DNA of 64,000 bases, from NCBI GenBank assembly GCA_049515555.1, contig JBEKTY010000015.1:41425-105424 (forward strand), in the 5' to 3' direction. The translations under genes and the position numbers were made by a program. Of this stretch, positions 1 through 8,587 are shown one piece after another. Each line of letters starts with the position of its first letter. The stretch's first letter is position 1. This stretch comes from JBEKTY01 sp049515555. GTDB taxonomy: Bacteria; Planctomycetota; Planctomycetia; Pirellulales; Thermoguttaceae. The notes below the pieces were generated by a model. The model made no database searches. It saw nothing but the letters and a program-made list of their open reading frames with translations, and was not told where the DNA came from.

Positions 1-3000
1 GCTCGGTACCTCTAGGTCCAACTCTCGGATAAAGTCTCGTGGGCCGCTCCCGCGCATTCTGCCGGAATAGACGAGGAGGCCATGTTCTTCGTTCGAATTG
101 GCCCATAGATCACCCAGCGACCGGTGCCTCGTCAGACTATCCGCTAATGCAGATCGTGCGTCCAGGACCCCGCCAACATCGAATTTGTCATCGCTCTGGA
201 GTTCTTTGAGATCCTTAAGCGAATCGTCGCCATCTGCCTCCATAGGCATCTCGCTCTTCGCCGCCTCCGCTGCAATATCACCGGCCGCAACGGACTCATC
301 CATAGGTGCTGACAGCGGGGCAGGGGCTGCCGGGCTGAACCCCGGGACCACAGACACTACCAGAGGTTCGGTATCGGCATCAGCGCGGGCGCCGTGCTCC
401 AGTTCCTGTCGGCCCTCCTGTTCGAGGCCCCGCTCGCCGTTTTGGCCAACGACCAGCGATAAGTTGGCCGGAAGCGGAGCAAGTACGCTGGCCGGCGTGG
501 TAGAGCTATAGCCGCCGCGGAAGTTCATGTAAATCGTGCGGTCAATTTCCCCGCCGCCGCTCATTCCGCCGCCCATGCCGCCGATTGCGCCCCAGCGCCT
601 GCCGAACTGGTCGATTGTGGTTGGCGTGCTCCACTCGTATCCCGGAACGACCTGGGGCACCGTGATATCGCGTCCCAGCCGGCCGAGCTGCCCCAGCACC
701 GCGCGGTGCAGTCCCAGCCGCCATGTGCCGGCGCGCTTCATCTGCTGCTGGATCAGTTCCCAGTTGGCGCTGCCGCGGCCTTCGGCGAAGAACTTCTCGC
801 CGTCACGCATCTGGAAGCGGCGCTTTACGCCGAACCGCTCGCGGTCGGCGTCGGTTTCCAGGACCAGTAGCGACGTGTACGGCGTGATGATGTGGTACTC
901 TTCGGAAAGGGCGATGATCTCATCCTTCACGGCCGGCGAGGTGCCTTGCTCCAGCAAAGTATCCAGGTGCATGCGGGCCCACAGCCGCGGAATGAACGAA
1001 TTGCCCGCTTCCGCATCCTTGAGCGAGACTTGTGCCGAATACTTCACCGGCTTGCCGCCCTGCGTGCCGCTGACGATCACCTCGCCCGTCTGATCCTTGC
1101 CTTGCGGCGCATAGCGGCCCAGAATGATCTGCTGCATTCCCAGGGGCAGGTTCGGCAGCCGCTCGGGATAGACCCGGGCCGTGCGCAGGCCCCGGAACTC
1201 GATCTTCATGTCACGCAGGCCCGGTTGCGTGATCTCGTCCAGCAGTTCCAGGGCCACGTCGGCCGGGCCGCGCGATCCGCTCACCTGCCGGAACGACCCG
1301 CCGCCGATTGCCGCCATGGCCTTAAGCACGCCGGGCTCGAAGCTGCTGCCGACGGCCACGGCGTGAAACGTGCCCGGCTGGCCCTCGGCCATCCGCCGCA
1401 ACCGTTTGCTGAAGGCCACCGGGTCGGCGTCGCCGGTAGTGACGATGCCGTCGCCGATATAGACGACCTGGGTCTTCGGCCCACATTGGGCCAGGGCTGC
1501 CTGCACGGCCTTGTCGAGATCGGTCCAACCCAGCGACCGCCGCGCGGCAAGCTTTTGCCGGCCCATTTCCACGTTCTTCGGCTCGGCCGCCGCCGCCCTG
1601 GCGAAAACCCACTGGCAATCCACGTCGCAGGTGCCCAGGTTGAACTTGTCCTTGGGCGTCAGCGCGGTCAGCAAGGCGGCAATCAACTCGGCCTGTCGCC
1701 GGCGGCTGGGGGCGTCCATCGAGGCCGACGTATCGGCCAGCACAAGCAGGTCGAGCGGCTCGCTATTGGGCAACACGGCCCGCTGCAACTGGCCCGCGCC
1801 TCCCGCCATGCCGGGCGGCATGAGCTGCACCATGAAGTAGCCGTCGTCGCCGCGACGGTGCGGGATCAGCATCACCTCCGGCTGCCGTGGCTCGACCTCG
1901 ACCAGCGTCTCGAAATCCTGCCTGGGCGTGTATTCATTGGCGCTGAACTCGACGTGGGCCGAGTGCCCGGCCAGCGCGTTGCGCGTGGGGTGCGTCGGCG
2001 AGCTGACCGCCTTCAGCCGCTGCGCCGAAGTGATCTTCACGTCGATCTCAAGCTGCCGCAGAGGGTGCTGAGCGAGCAATTCGCTTTGCAGCGCATATTG
2101 ATAGCGGTAACTGTTGCCGCGCAACGGCAGCACCTGCGTGTAGGTGATGGTGATCCGCTTTTCCGATTGGGCGAAGATGGGAAAGACGCGGGCCTTGAAG
2201 ATGTTGCCGCCCGACCATTCCAGCAAGCCGGGATCGCGCCGCTCGCGGAGGATCGTCTCGTAGATCTCCCGGGCCCGCTCCTTCTCCACCACGTCGGCCT
2301 CGACCAGTGTGTCGCCGATCCACATGCCGAAGGCGGCAATCGAGGCATCCTGCGGCAGCGGAAAGAAGAACGTGCCCTCCAACTGGGCTTTGGTGTGATT
2401 GACGAACGATTCCTCGATCGTGGTCCGCGCGATCTGGTCGCGGATATCGACCGCGACCTTGTGATAGCCCACGCTAAGCGGCACATTGCGGCCGTCGATC
2501 TTCGCCAGCAACGAACCGATCGAGTCGCCGGCCGCCTTGCCTTCATAGCTGAGGAGCCAGCGGGGGTCCTTGTCCAGCTTGACCAGCCCCTGCCGGTCGG
2601 CGCGGTAGATTTGCCTGCCCGCGACCGCAAGCTTCATTCCATCCGGCCCGACGAGCTCGATGGGCGACTTGTCGGCGGCCCTGATCTCGATTTCGCCCGC
2701 GGCGATGCGCAGTTGCCTGGGCGAAGACAGCTCGACCGTGCTGCCCGGCCCGATCACCAGCTCGGTCTGCGGAACCAGGCGGACCGACACGGCGTTGGCC
2801 CCCCGCGGATCGGTCTGCAGCCAATCGCCGGGGCGAAGGGGCATCCGCTGGGTCACCGGACTCCAGCGCTGGTGCATCACGGGCCGAATGGCCACCAGCC
2901 CTTGCGCGTCGGCCACCTTGCCGATGCGGCCGTCTTCGGTAAGCGTATCGCCCACGACAAACAGGTCTTCGTCGATCGGTTTGTCGCGAGCGATGACCGC

Positions 3001-3792
3001 CAGTTTGCAGATGGGCTCGGTCCGCTGGCCGCGCACCCGCAGGCTTTCGATCGACCGGAGCAAGCGGGTTCTGGCATCGACCACGGCCTCGATCCGCAGC
3101 GTGCCTTCCTGTCCGCCGGTCTGCCAATGATAGATTTCGACCGCCTGGCCGTCGCGGGTCGTATGCTCGGCCGGCCGGGTGGCCAACAAATCCTTCTGCT
3201 TGTCGCCGAGACGCTGCGCAGGAAGATCGAGCAGGGCCAACAGGTCGGCGCCGCCGCTCTCGCCGAAAAAAGAAGATGCGGTTTGCGCGCTGGCCCGGTT
3301 TGCCTTCTCGTCGACGAGCCACGCTTTGCCGTCGCGGGCGATGTGGTAGGTGCCGTCGGGCAGGTTGCGGCGGAGTTTCCCGCCGCGGACCCAGACCTGG
3401 CCCGTCTGGCCGTCCCGCGTGACCGTAAGCTCCAGGCTCTCGGCGGCCGCCGTCCGGCTCAGCACCGCGCCCAGATCGGCGGCCGCCGTGGACGATGCCT
3501 GATTGTAAAGCCAAACGCCGATCAAGGCCGCCGCCGCGGTGCCCGCGGCAAGCCCGCGAACTGCCAAGGTGAACATGCGATTCCTCCTCGGGGAAGGACA
3601 GCCGTTGTCGGATGGTAACGGCGAAGGGTCGCTCTGCGATGGGGCCGCGATCTGCCGCGCGCGCTCCAACACGCGGGCCAGCATGGCGGCCGACGGCTCA
3701 TCACGGCGGATTCGCTCGATCGCGTGTCGCAGGGGACCGGACAGCTCCGCCTCGTCCGGCAGATCGTCGGGGCCGCAGGGTTCCTGGTCCAT
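1..3792 (-). CDS. VIT/VWA-domain membrane protein with anti-sigma-like N-terminus (C-terminus beyond window)
   Basis: I read an uninterrupted minus-strand frame from ATG at 3792 to the window edge, at least 1264 residues. Its start follows the sigma-factor stop by two bases, so the two genes are surely co-transcribed. The first 72 residues are a charged, mostly helical cytoplasmic segment of the kind found in anti-sigma factors. Residues about 73-98 form one membrane span (LAAGTAAAALIGVWLYN). A VIT domain lies near residues 424-560 (EESFVNHTKAQLEGTFFFPL). A VWA domain lies near 676-850 with an intact MIDAS motif DTSAS, so it should bind a divalent metal and a ligand. A Gly/Met-rich low-complexity stretch follows (GGMGGGMSGGG). 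By context it is probably the membrane partner or anti-sigma factor of the adjacent sigma factor. That role is inferred; the VIT and VWA calls are firm. A second in-frame ATG at 3576 would drop the cytoplasmic part and is less likely. Confidence 0.88.
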   Translation of the reverse strand, partial: MDQEPCGPDDLPDEAELSGPLRHAIERIRRDEPSAAMLARVLERARQIAAPSQSDPSPLPSDNGCPSPRRNRMFTLAVRGLAAGTAAAALIGVWLYNQASSTAAADLGAVLSRTAAAESLELTVTRDGQTGQVWVRGGKLRRNLPDGTYHIARDGKAWLVDEKANRASAQTASSFFGESGGADLLALLDLPAQRLGDKQKDLLATRPAEHTTRDGQAVEIYHWQTGGQEGTLRIEAVVDARTRLLRSIESLRVRGQRTEPICKLAVIARDKPIDEDLFVVGDTLTEDGRIGKVADAQGLVAIRPVMHQRWSPVTQRMPLRPGDWLQTDPRGANAVSVRLVPQTELVIGPGSTVELSSPRQLRIAAGEIEIRAADKSPIELVGPDGMKLAVAGRQIYRADRQGLVKLDKDPRWLLSYEGKAAGDSIGSLLAKIDGRNVPLSVGYHKVAVDIRDQIARTTIEESFVNHTKAQLEGTFFFPLPQDASIAAFGMWIGDTLVEADVVEKERAREIYETILRERRDPGLLEWSGGNIFKARVFPIFAQSEKRITITYTQVLPLRGNSYRYQYALQSELLAQHPLRQLEIDVKITSAQRLKAVSSPTHPTRNALAGHSAHVEFSANEYTPRQDFETLVEVEPRQPEVMLIPHRRGDDGYFMVQLMPPGMAGGAGQLQRAVLPNSEPLDLLVLADTSASMDAPSRRRQAELIAALLTALTPKDKFNLGTCDVDCQWVFARAAAAEPKNVEMGRQKLAARRSLGWTDLDKAVQAALAQCGPKTQVVYIGDGIVTTGDADPVAFSKRLRRMAEGQPGTFHAVAVGSSFEPGVLKAMAAIGGGSFRQVSGSRGPADVALELLDEITQPGLRDMKIEFRGLRTARVYPERLPNLPLGMQQIILGRYAPQGKDQTGEVIVSGTQGGKPVKYSAQVSLKDAEAGNSFIPRLWARMHLDTLLEQGTSPAVKDEIIALSEEYHIITPYTSLLVLETDADRERFGVKRRFQMRDGEKFFAEGRGSANWELIQQQMKRAGTWRLGLHRAVLGQLGRLGRDITVPQVVPGYEWSTPTTIDQFGRRWGAIGGMGGGMSGGGEIDRTIYMNFRGGYSSTTPASVLAPLPANLSLVVGQNGERGLEQEGRQELEHGARADADTEPLVVSVVPGFSPAAPAPLSAPMDESVAAGDIAAEAAKSEMPMEADGDDSLKDLKELQSDDKFDVGGVLDARSALADSLTRHRSLGDLWANSNEEHGLLVYSGRMRGSGPRDFIRELDLEVPS

Positions 3793-3794
3793 GG

Positions 3795-4298
3795 TCAGTC
3801 CTCTTTCACGCGTAAGGCGAGCATCGCTTTCAGCTTCACCCGCGCTTTGTGCAGCGCGGAGGCTACAGCCCCCACTGCCACGCCGAGATTCGCGGCGATC
3901 TGCTCGTAGGGCTGGTCGTCGTAGTAACGCATACAGAAAGCGGCTGCCTGCCGTTGCGGCAAGCGGCCAACGGCCTGCCGCAGACGGCCAGTCAATTCAA
4001 GGGCCGCGGCGGCCTCTTGGGGATCGTCTTCGCGGCTCACGGGTTCCTCGCCCGGCGCTGCGCTCACCCGCAGCCGCCGCAGTCGGTCCAGCGAGCGGTG
4101 CAGGACCGCGCGATGCAGCAGGCCGCCCCAACTGGTCACTTCCTCATTTTGGCCAATAAGGTATACCTGCAAGAAAGCCTCTTGGACCACATCCTCGGCG
4201 TCTGGGCCATGGCCCAGGATCCGGCAGGCGAGCCGCAGGGTCGGCGGCCCGTGCTCGGCCACGAAGCGATCCCAGTCGAGCACTAAATTGGGTTTCAC
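3795..4298 (-). CDS. ECF-type RNA polymerase sigma factor
   Basis: The 167-residue protein has the two-domain layout of extracytoplasmic-function sigma factors. Region 2 is near residues 20-85 (RILGHGPDAEDVVQEAFLQV, with the typical D-A-E-D-V-V-Q-E-A-F helix). Region 4 is near 105-160 (LPQRQAAAFCMRYYDDQPYE, then a helix-turn-helix IAANLGVAVGAVASALHKAR). It should direct RNA polymerase to a small regulon. It is the first gene of a two-gene unit with the VIT/VWA protein, and its TGA is two bases from that protein's ATG. Such pairs are common in planctomycetes, where the second protein is thought to sense a surface signal and hold the sigma factor. The target promoters are not evident here. Confidence 0.92.
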   Translation of the reverse strand: MKPNLVLDWDRFVAEHGPPTLRLACRILGHGPDAEDVVQEAFLQVYLIGQNEEVTSWGGLLHRAVLHRSLDRLRRLRVSAAPGEEPVSREDDPQEAAAALELTGRLRQAVGRLPQRQAAAFCMRYYDDQPYEQIAANLGVAVGAVASALHKARVKLKAMLALRVKED

Positions 4299-4831
4299 GA
4301 TTCTGGGAGCAATCCAATGGCTTGGAGCCGCCTCTCGGAGGGTGGCGGCGGGGCCGCGGCTCTCCGCGAATCGTGCAAGCCCATTTAGAAAGCTTTCTGT
4401 GAGGGAAGGCGCCTGTCTCTCGGGTCCGCAACAGCCTCGCGCCTGCCGATCAAACCTATACTGCGAGCGGCCGGAAATGGTACAAACCTTACCCTATTGT
4501 TACGGTTCGCATCATTCCAAACCGGCCGTAGCAAAAGCCCTTTGGCCCGGGGCTTGCTGCGGAATCCGACAACTTAGACGCAGCAAGCGTGGCAGAAATT
4601 ACCCAGTTCCTGAGAATAATCCCCTTCTCCTTGCCGGTCAAGGACTTGCGCGACGGGACAGGTTACGGTTCGGCTCATTTTTGAACTATGGGGAATATAG
4701 CGAAGATAGGAAATATGCCGCGAGTATGCCGCTAATACTGATTATGACCACCGCGCAGCCGTTACTGTTCCGATTATAGGGAAAAGAACGATTGTGCCGG
4801 TTTCGCCGAAAGTGCGGAAAAAGAGGGAGCT
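4299..4831. other. intergenic region between divergent genes
   Basis: This stretch of about 530 bases separates the sigma-factor gene (leftward) from the efflux lipoprotein gene (rightward) and must hold both promoters. It is clearly AT-richer than the flanking genes from about 4490 to 4780. I see no convincing gene, RNA or inverted repeat. Short open frames here have no family features. Confidence 0.6.
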
Positions 4832-6424
4832 ATGGCTCAGTCACCGCGGCCTGGACTCGCTGCCTGCATGCTGGCCGCTGCGATTCTCACTTCCGGCTGC
4901 ACGAGTCTCAAGGACTACGTGAACAACGGGTTCAAGGTGGGGCCAAGCTATGGTCAACCAGAGGCCTGCACGGCCAAGCACTGGCTCGACGCCGCCGATG
5001 TCCGGATGCGTGAAGGCGAAGAACCGATCAACCGCTGGTGGACCGTGTTCAACGACCCGACCCTCGACCATCTTATCCAGTGCGCGGTGGAGCAGAACCT
5101 GTCCTTGCGTGAGGCCGGGTTCCGGGTCCTCGAAGCCCGGGCCCTACTCCAGATCGCCCAGGGAACGTTCTTCCCGCAATCCCAGTACATGTTCGGCGCC
5201 TACGATCGCGTGGTGGCCAGCGCCGCGGCTACGGGCTTTCCCGAATTCGGGGCCCAGTACTACAACCTGGTGAACTACGGCTTCAATCTCACCTGGGAAC
5301 TCGATTTCTGGGGGCGATACCGCCGGGCGATTGCGGCGGCCGATGCCACGCTCGACGCTTCGGTGGCCGGCTACGAGGACGTGATGGTCACGCTGCTGGG
5401 CGACGTGGCCACTAATTATGTAACGGTGCGCACGCTGCAAAAACGCATCCAATACGCCCAGGAGAACATCGATCTGGAGCGCAAGATCGTGGGCATTGCC
5501 GAGAAGCGACGCCGCGGGGGCCAAATCGGCCGCCTCGACCTGGCCCAGACGAACTCCGTGCTCGATCAGACCGAATCGCAGATTCCGCAGTTGCAGATTG
5601 ATCTGCGGCAGGCGTGCAACCGCTTGTGCGTGTTGCTGGGCACGCCGCCCTACGACCTCCAGCAGCAACTTGGCACGGGGGACATTCCGATCGCCCCGCA
5701 ACAGGTTGCCGTGGGGATTCCCGTGGATCTCTTGCGTCGCCGGCCGGACGTGCGCCGCGCGGAACGCCTGGCCGTGGCCCAGGGTGAGCAGATCGGCATC
5801 GCGGAGGCGGATTTGTACCCCCGCTTCGCACTGACCGGCACGCTGGGCTGGGAGGCTCAGGACCTCTCGCATTTGTTCACCGCCCCGGCCTTCAACAGCA
5901 GCGTTGGCCCCGCCTTCCAATGGAACATCTTGAACTACGGCCGGTTATCGAACAACGTCAAGCTGCAAGAGGCCCACTATCAGGAGTTGGTCACCACTTT
6001 CCGCGACAGTGTGCTGCAGGCGAACGCCGAAGCCGAGAACGCGCTGACGGCTTTCCTGTGGTCGCACGAGCGGGCCAGGGCCCTCGATCAAAGCGTTGTG
6101 CATTCCAAGGAGGCAAACGACATTCTCCTCGATCAATACAACGCAGGGGCCGTGGATATCACCCGGCTGATGCTGGTTATGCAGACGCTGGTGCAGCAGC
6201 GCGACCTGCAAGCCACGGCCCACGGCCAGATTGCCCAGGGCCTGGTGCAGGTATACCGGGCGTTGGGCGGCGGCTGGACGCCCCCCGCCGCGCCGCCCGC
6301 GGCAGCGACTGCCGCCGCGCCCGCGGCGCAAGGCGTCGCGCCGGTCGAGAGCCAGCCGGCCGAAGCCCAGCCGGCGGAGCCGCCGCTGGAAAGACTCCCG
6401 CCGCCGCCGGCCGTGCCGAAGTAG
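4832..6424 (+). CDS. outer-membrane efflux lipoprotein, NodT/OprM (TolC) family
   Basis: The 530-residue protein has a lipoprotein signal with cleavage before Cys23 (AAAILTSGC). Two outer-membrane-efflux repeats follow, with long coiled helices (for example EKRRRGGQIGRLDLAQTNSV) and the family sequence IPVDLLRRRPDVRRAE near 295. The opening sequence WWTVFNDPTLDHLI is typical of NodT-type outer-membrane factors. It forms a trimeric outer-membrane and periplasmic channel for an RND or MacAB-type pump. The C-terminus is a Pro/Ala-rich tail. A GAGGGA ribosome-binding site lies just before the ATG. No pump is adjacent; the nearest candidates are the MacA/MacB-like genes at 29.6-33 kb. Confidence 0.93.
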   Translation: MAQSPRPGLAACMLAAAILTSGCTSLKDYVNNGFKVGPSYGQPEACTAKHWLDAADVRMREGEEPINRWWTVFNDPTLDHLIQCAVEQNLSLREAGFRVLEARALLQIAQGTFFPQSQYMFGAYDRVVASAAATGFPEFGAQYYNLVNYGFNLTWELDFWGRYRRAIAAADATLDASVAGYEDVMVTLLGDVATNYVTVRTLQKRIQYAQENIDLERKIVGIAEKRRRGGQIGRLDLAQTNSVLDQTESQIPQLQIDLRQACNRLCVLLGTPPYDLQQQLGTGDIPIAPQQVAVGIPVDLLRRRPDVRRAERLAVAQGEQIGIAEADLYPRFALTGTLGWEAQDLSHLFTAPAFNSSVGPAFQWNILNYGRLSNNVKLQEAHYQELVTTFRDSVLQANAEAENALTAFLWSHERARALDQSVVHSKEANDILLDQYNAGAVDITRLMLVMQTLVQQRDLQATAHGQIAQGLVQVYRALGGGWTPPAAPPAAATAAAPAAQGVAPVESQPAEAQPAEPPLERLPPPPAVPK

Positions 6425-6490
6425 CCTGTCGTGCCCGGGCGCGGGGCCGTGTTGACAAGGCCGCGGCGGCCGAGCAGGATAGAAGATGTC

Positions 6491-8176
6491 ATGATTCCGA
6501 ACGTCTTCCACTTCATTTTCGGGCTATTGCCAGACCCCCCTTTCGGCTTCCTCGAATACCTGGCGATCCGCTCGGCCCACGAGATCAACCGCCCGGCGCG
6601 GATCTTTCTGCATCACCAGTACGAGTGTTCGGGCCCCTGGTGGCAGAAAACGAAGGAACTGGTCACGCTCAATCGGGTCGAAGCGCCGACCGAGGTCTTC
6701 GGGCGGAAGATCAACCATTTCGCGCATCGCGGCGACGTGCTGCGGCTGAGGTTGCTCGACGAGCACGGCGGCATCTACATGGACATCGACACGCTGTGCG
6801 TGCGCCCCTTTACGCCGCTGCTGGGCAAGCGCTGCGTGCTAGGACGGCAGGGCAAGCGCGGATTGTGCAACGCCGTGATCCTCAGCGAGCCCCAAGGCGA
6901 GTTCGTCCGCGCCTGGCTGGAAAGCTATCGTACCTTTCGCTCGCTGGGCTTCGATGGGTATTACGACGAGCATTCGGTGATAATCCCGCGACAACTGGCC
7001 CGTGATCCCCGTCTGCAATCCCACGTGACCCTGCTGGGCAAGGGCGCCTTCTTCTACCCCCTGTGGGACAATATGCAAGAGTTGTTCGCCTCCAGCGATC
7101 CGCTGGGATTCAAGGACTCGTACTGCATTCACTACTGGGAGGCGCAAACCGGTCGACAGTGGCTCAGCCAGATCAGCGCGAACAGCGCGGCGGAGGGCGA
7201 CTCGAACTTCGCGCATTTCGTGCGGCGCGTGCTCCACGGCGACAGGGAAGAATTGGATGCCGCGGGGGCCCAAACGCCAGGGCCGCCGGCCGGCGCCGCG
7301 CGCCGCCGGCCGGGGTGGGCCGGGCCCGCCTGGCGCAAAGCACGCACGCTGGCCCGGCCCGGCACGAATCTGCGCTGGCTGGCGCAGCAGGCGCGGGAAG
7401 CGGTCTGGCTGCCGCGGCTGTTCCGCAACCTGGGCTTGTGGCCGGCGCTGACCTACTTGCCGCGCCGGCTGCGAATGAAGGCGGCCCTGGCCAAGGAACC
7501 GTTCCTGCTCCTGCGCAGCAAGCGTGCCGCCTACCCCTTGCGCTGCCGCCCCGGCACGAAGGACCTGTCGATCTTCGACGAAGTGTTCGTCGTCCGCTGC
7601 CAACAGTGCCTGGACGACCTCCCGAACATCCGCTTCATCGTAGAATGCGGGGCCAATGTAGGCTATGCCTCGGCCTGCCTCTTGACCCGATTTCCCTCCG
7701 CCCGGCTGCTGGCTTTGGAACCGGATCCCGATCTTCTCCCGGCCCTCGAGGCCAACCTGGCGCCTTACGGCGACCGCGCCCGGGTGCTGGGGCAAGCCAT
7801 CTGGCCGCATCCCGCCCAACTGGTATTCGCCGAAACGGTTTTCCACGACGGACAGCATTGGAAGCGCCAGACACGGGCCCCGCTCCCCGGCGAAGTCGCC
7901 ACGGTGACCGCGACCGACATCCCCACGCTGCTCGGACAGAGCGGCTTCGACCGCATCTCGCTCCTGAAACTCAACATCGGCGGCGCCGAGTCGCTGCTCT
8001 TCGCGGCCCCTGTCCAATCCTGGATCGCCAAAGTGGACCACATCGCGATCGAGCTCCACGGACCGGAATGCCGCGCGGCCTTCATGCAGGCGATTGCTGC
8101 CGAAGGCTATCTCGTTTCGCAACACGGAAAACTGGCGTGTTGCACGCGTCCGGCTGCCGTGGCACACTGCGCCTAG
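6491..8176 (+). CDS. glycosyltransferase (DXD sugar-binding type) fused to FkbM-family methyltransferase
   Basis: I chose the ATG at 6491 because the family begins there (MIPNVFHFIFG); an upstream in-frame start at 6431 would add 20 atypical residues. The protein is 561 residues. The N-terminal half, to about residue 270, is a Gly_transf_sug/GT32-like domain with LLDEHGGIYMDIDTLCVRPF near 88-107. The D-I-D is the metal and nucleotide-sugar motif. The C-terminal part, about 380-550, is an FkbM-type SAM methyltransferase (IVECGANVGYAS; ALEPDPDLLPALEANL). The usual FkbM signature KIDVEGAE reads KLNIGGAE here, so two acidic residues are lost and activity is uncertain. The middle segment is Arg-rich and probably a linker. 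The gene likely glycosylates and methylates a surface glycan or secondary metabolite. It follows the efflux gene closely and is probably co-transcribed. Confidence 0.85.
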   Translation: MIPNVFHFIFGLLPDPPFGFLEYLAIRSAHEINRPARIFLHHQYECSGPWWQKTKELVTLNRVEAPTEVFGRKINHFAHRGDVLRLRLLDEHGGIYMDIDTLCVRPFTPLLGKRCVLGRQGKRGLCNAVILSEPQGEFVRAWLESYRTFRSLGFDGYYDEHSVIIPRQLARDPRLQSHVTLLGKGAFFYPLWDNMQELFASSDPLGFKDSYCIHYWEAQTGRQWLSQISANSAAEGDSNFAHFVRRVLHGDREELDAAGAQTPGPPAGAARRRPGWAGPAWRKARTLARPGTNLRWLAQQAREAVWLPRLFRNLGLWPALTYLPRRLRMKAALAKEPFLLLRSKRAAYPLRCRPGTKDLSIFDEVFVVRCQQCLDDLPNIRFIVECGANVGYASACLLTRFPSARLLALEPDPDLLPALEANLAPYGDRARVLGQAIWPHPAQLVFAETVFHDGQHWKRQTRAPLPGEVATVTATDIPTLLGQSGFDRISLLKLNIGGAESLLFAAPVQSWIAKVDHIAIELHGPECRAAFMQAIAAEGYLVSQHGKLACCTRPAAVAHCA

Positions 8177-8587
8177 CGATTCCGCCGGCCCAGTCACACC
8201 GGCAGGTCCAGGCCGCCACCGGCATCGCTGATACGACCGGCGCCGATGGGCACCGTATGGCGGCGATGTCAGCGCACTCGACATTTTTGCCAATAATTTC
8301 AGGTATTAAAACAAGGGCTGGGCGAAGAAGCCCCCTCCGCTGTTGAAAATCTTCGATAATCGCCTGTTATATGCACTGTTGCAACGGCCCGATGATCCAA
8401 CTTACCCCTCTTTTTGGCGGTATTTTCCGCAGGTAGGGAAACTTACCGGATATTGAGGGAATTATGGGCCCGACTCTTGCTAACCGGCGGGGGCTGACTA
8501 GAATGGGAAGAGTTGGAGTTTCGCGCGTTCGTCCCCGGGTGGGTTTGTGCAGCAACTTGTGAATCGTGGAACTAAAGGGGAGCGGTA
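8177..8587 (+). other. intergenic region upstream of the LEPR/Calx-beta gene
   Basis: About 410 bases without a credible gene. Apart from the promoter-like pair at 8477-8504 I see nothing structured. The region becomes AT-rich from about 8290. Confidence 0.5.
8477..8504 (+). promoter_or_regulatory. possible sigma-70-type promoter
   Basis: TTGCTA (8477-8482) and TAGAAT (8499-8504) are separated by 16 bases and stand 84 bases upstream of the ATG at 8588. The match to TTGACA/TATAAT is partial and planctomycete promoters are poorly defined, so this is only a candidate. Confidence 0.35.

Noticed and set aside
892..3618. 908-codon plus-strand open frame
   Set aside because: It is the antisense shadow of the VIT/VWA gene. 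The minus-strand frame gives clear VIT and VWA domains, while this one is Arg/Gly/His-rich with no family pattern.
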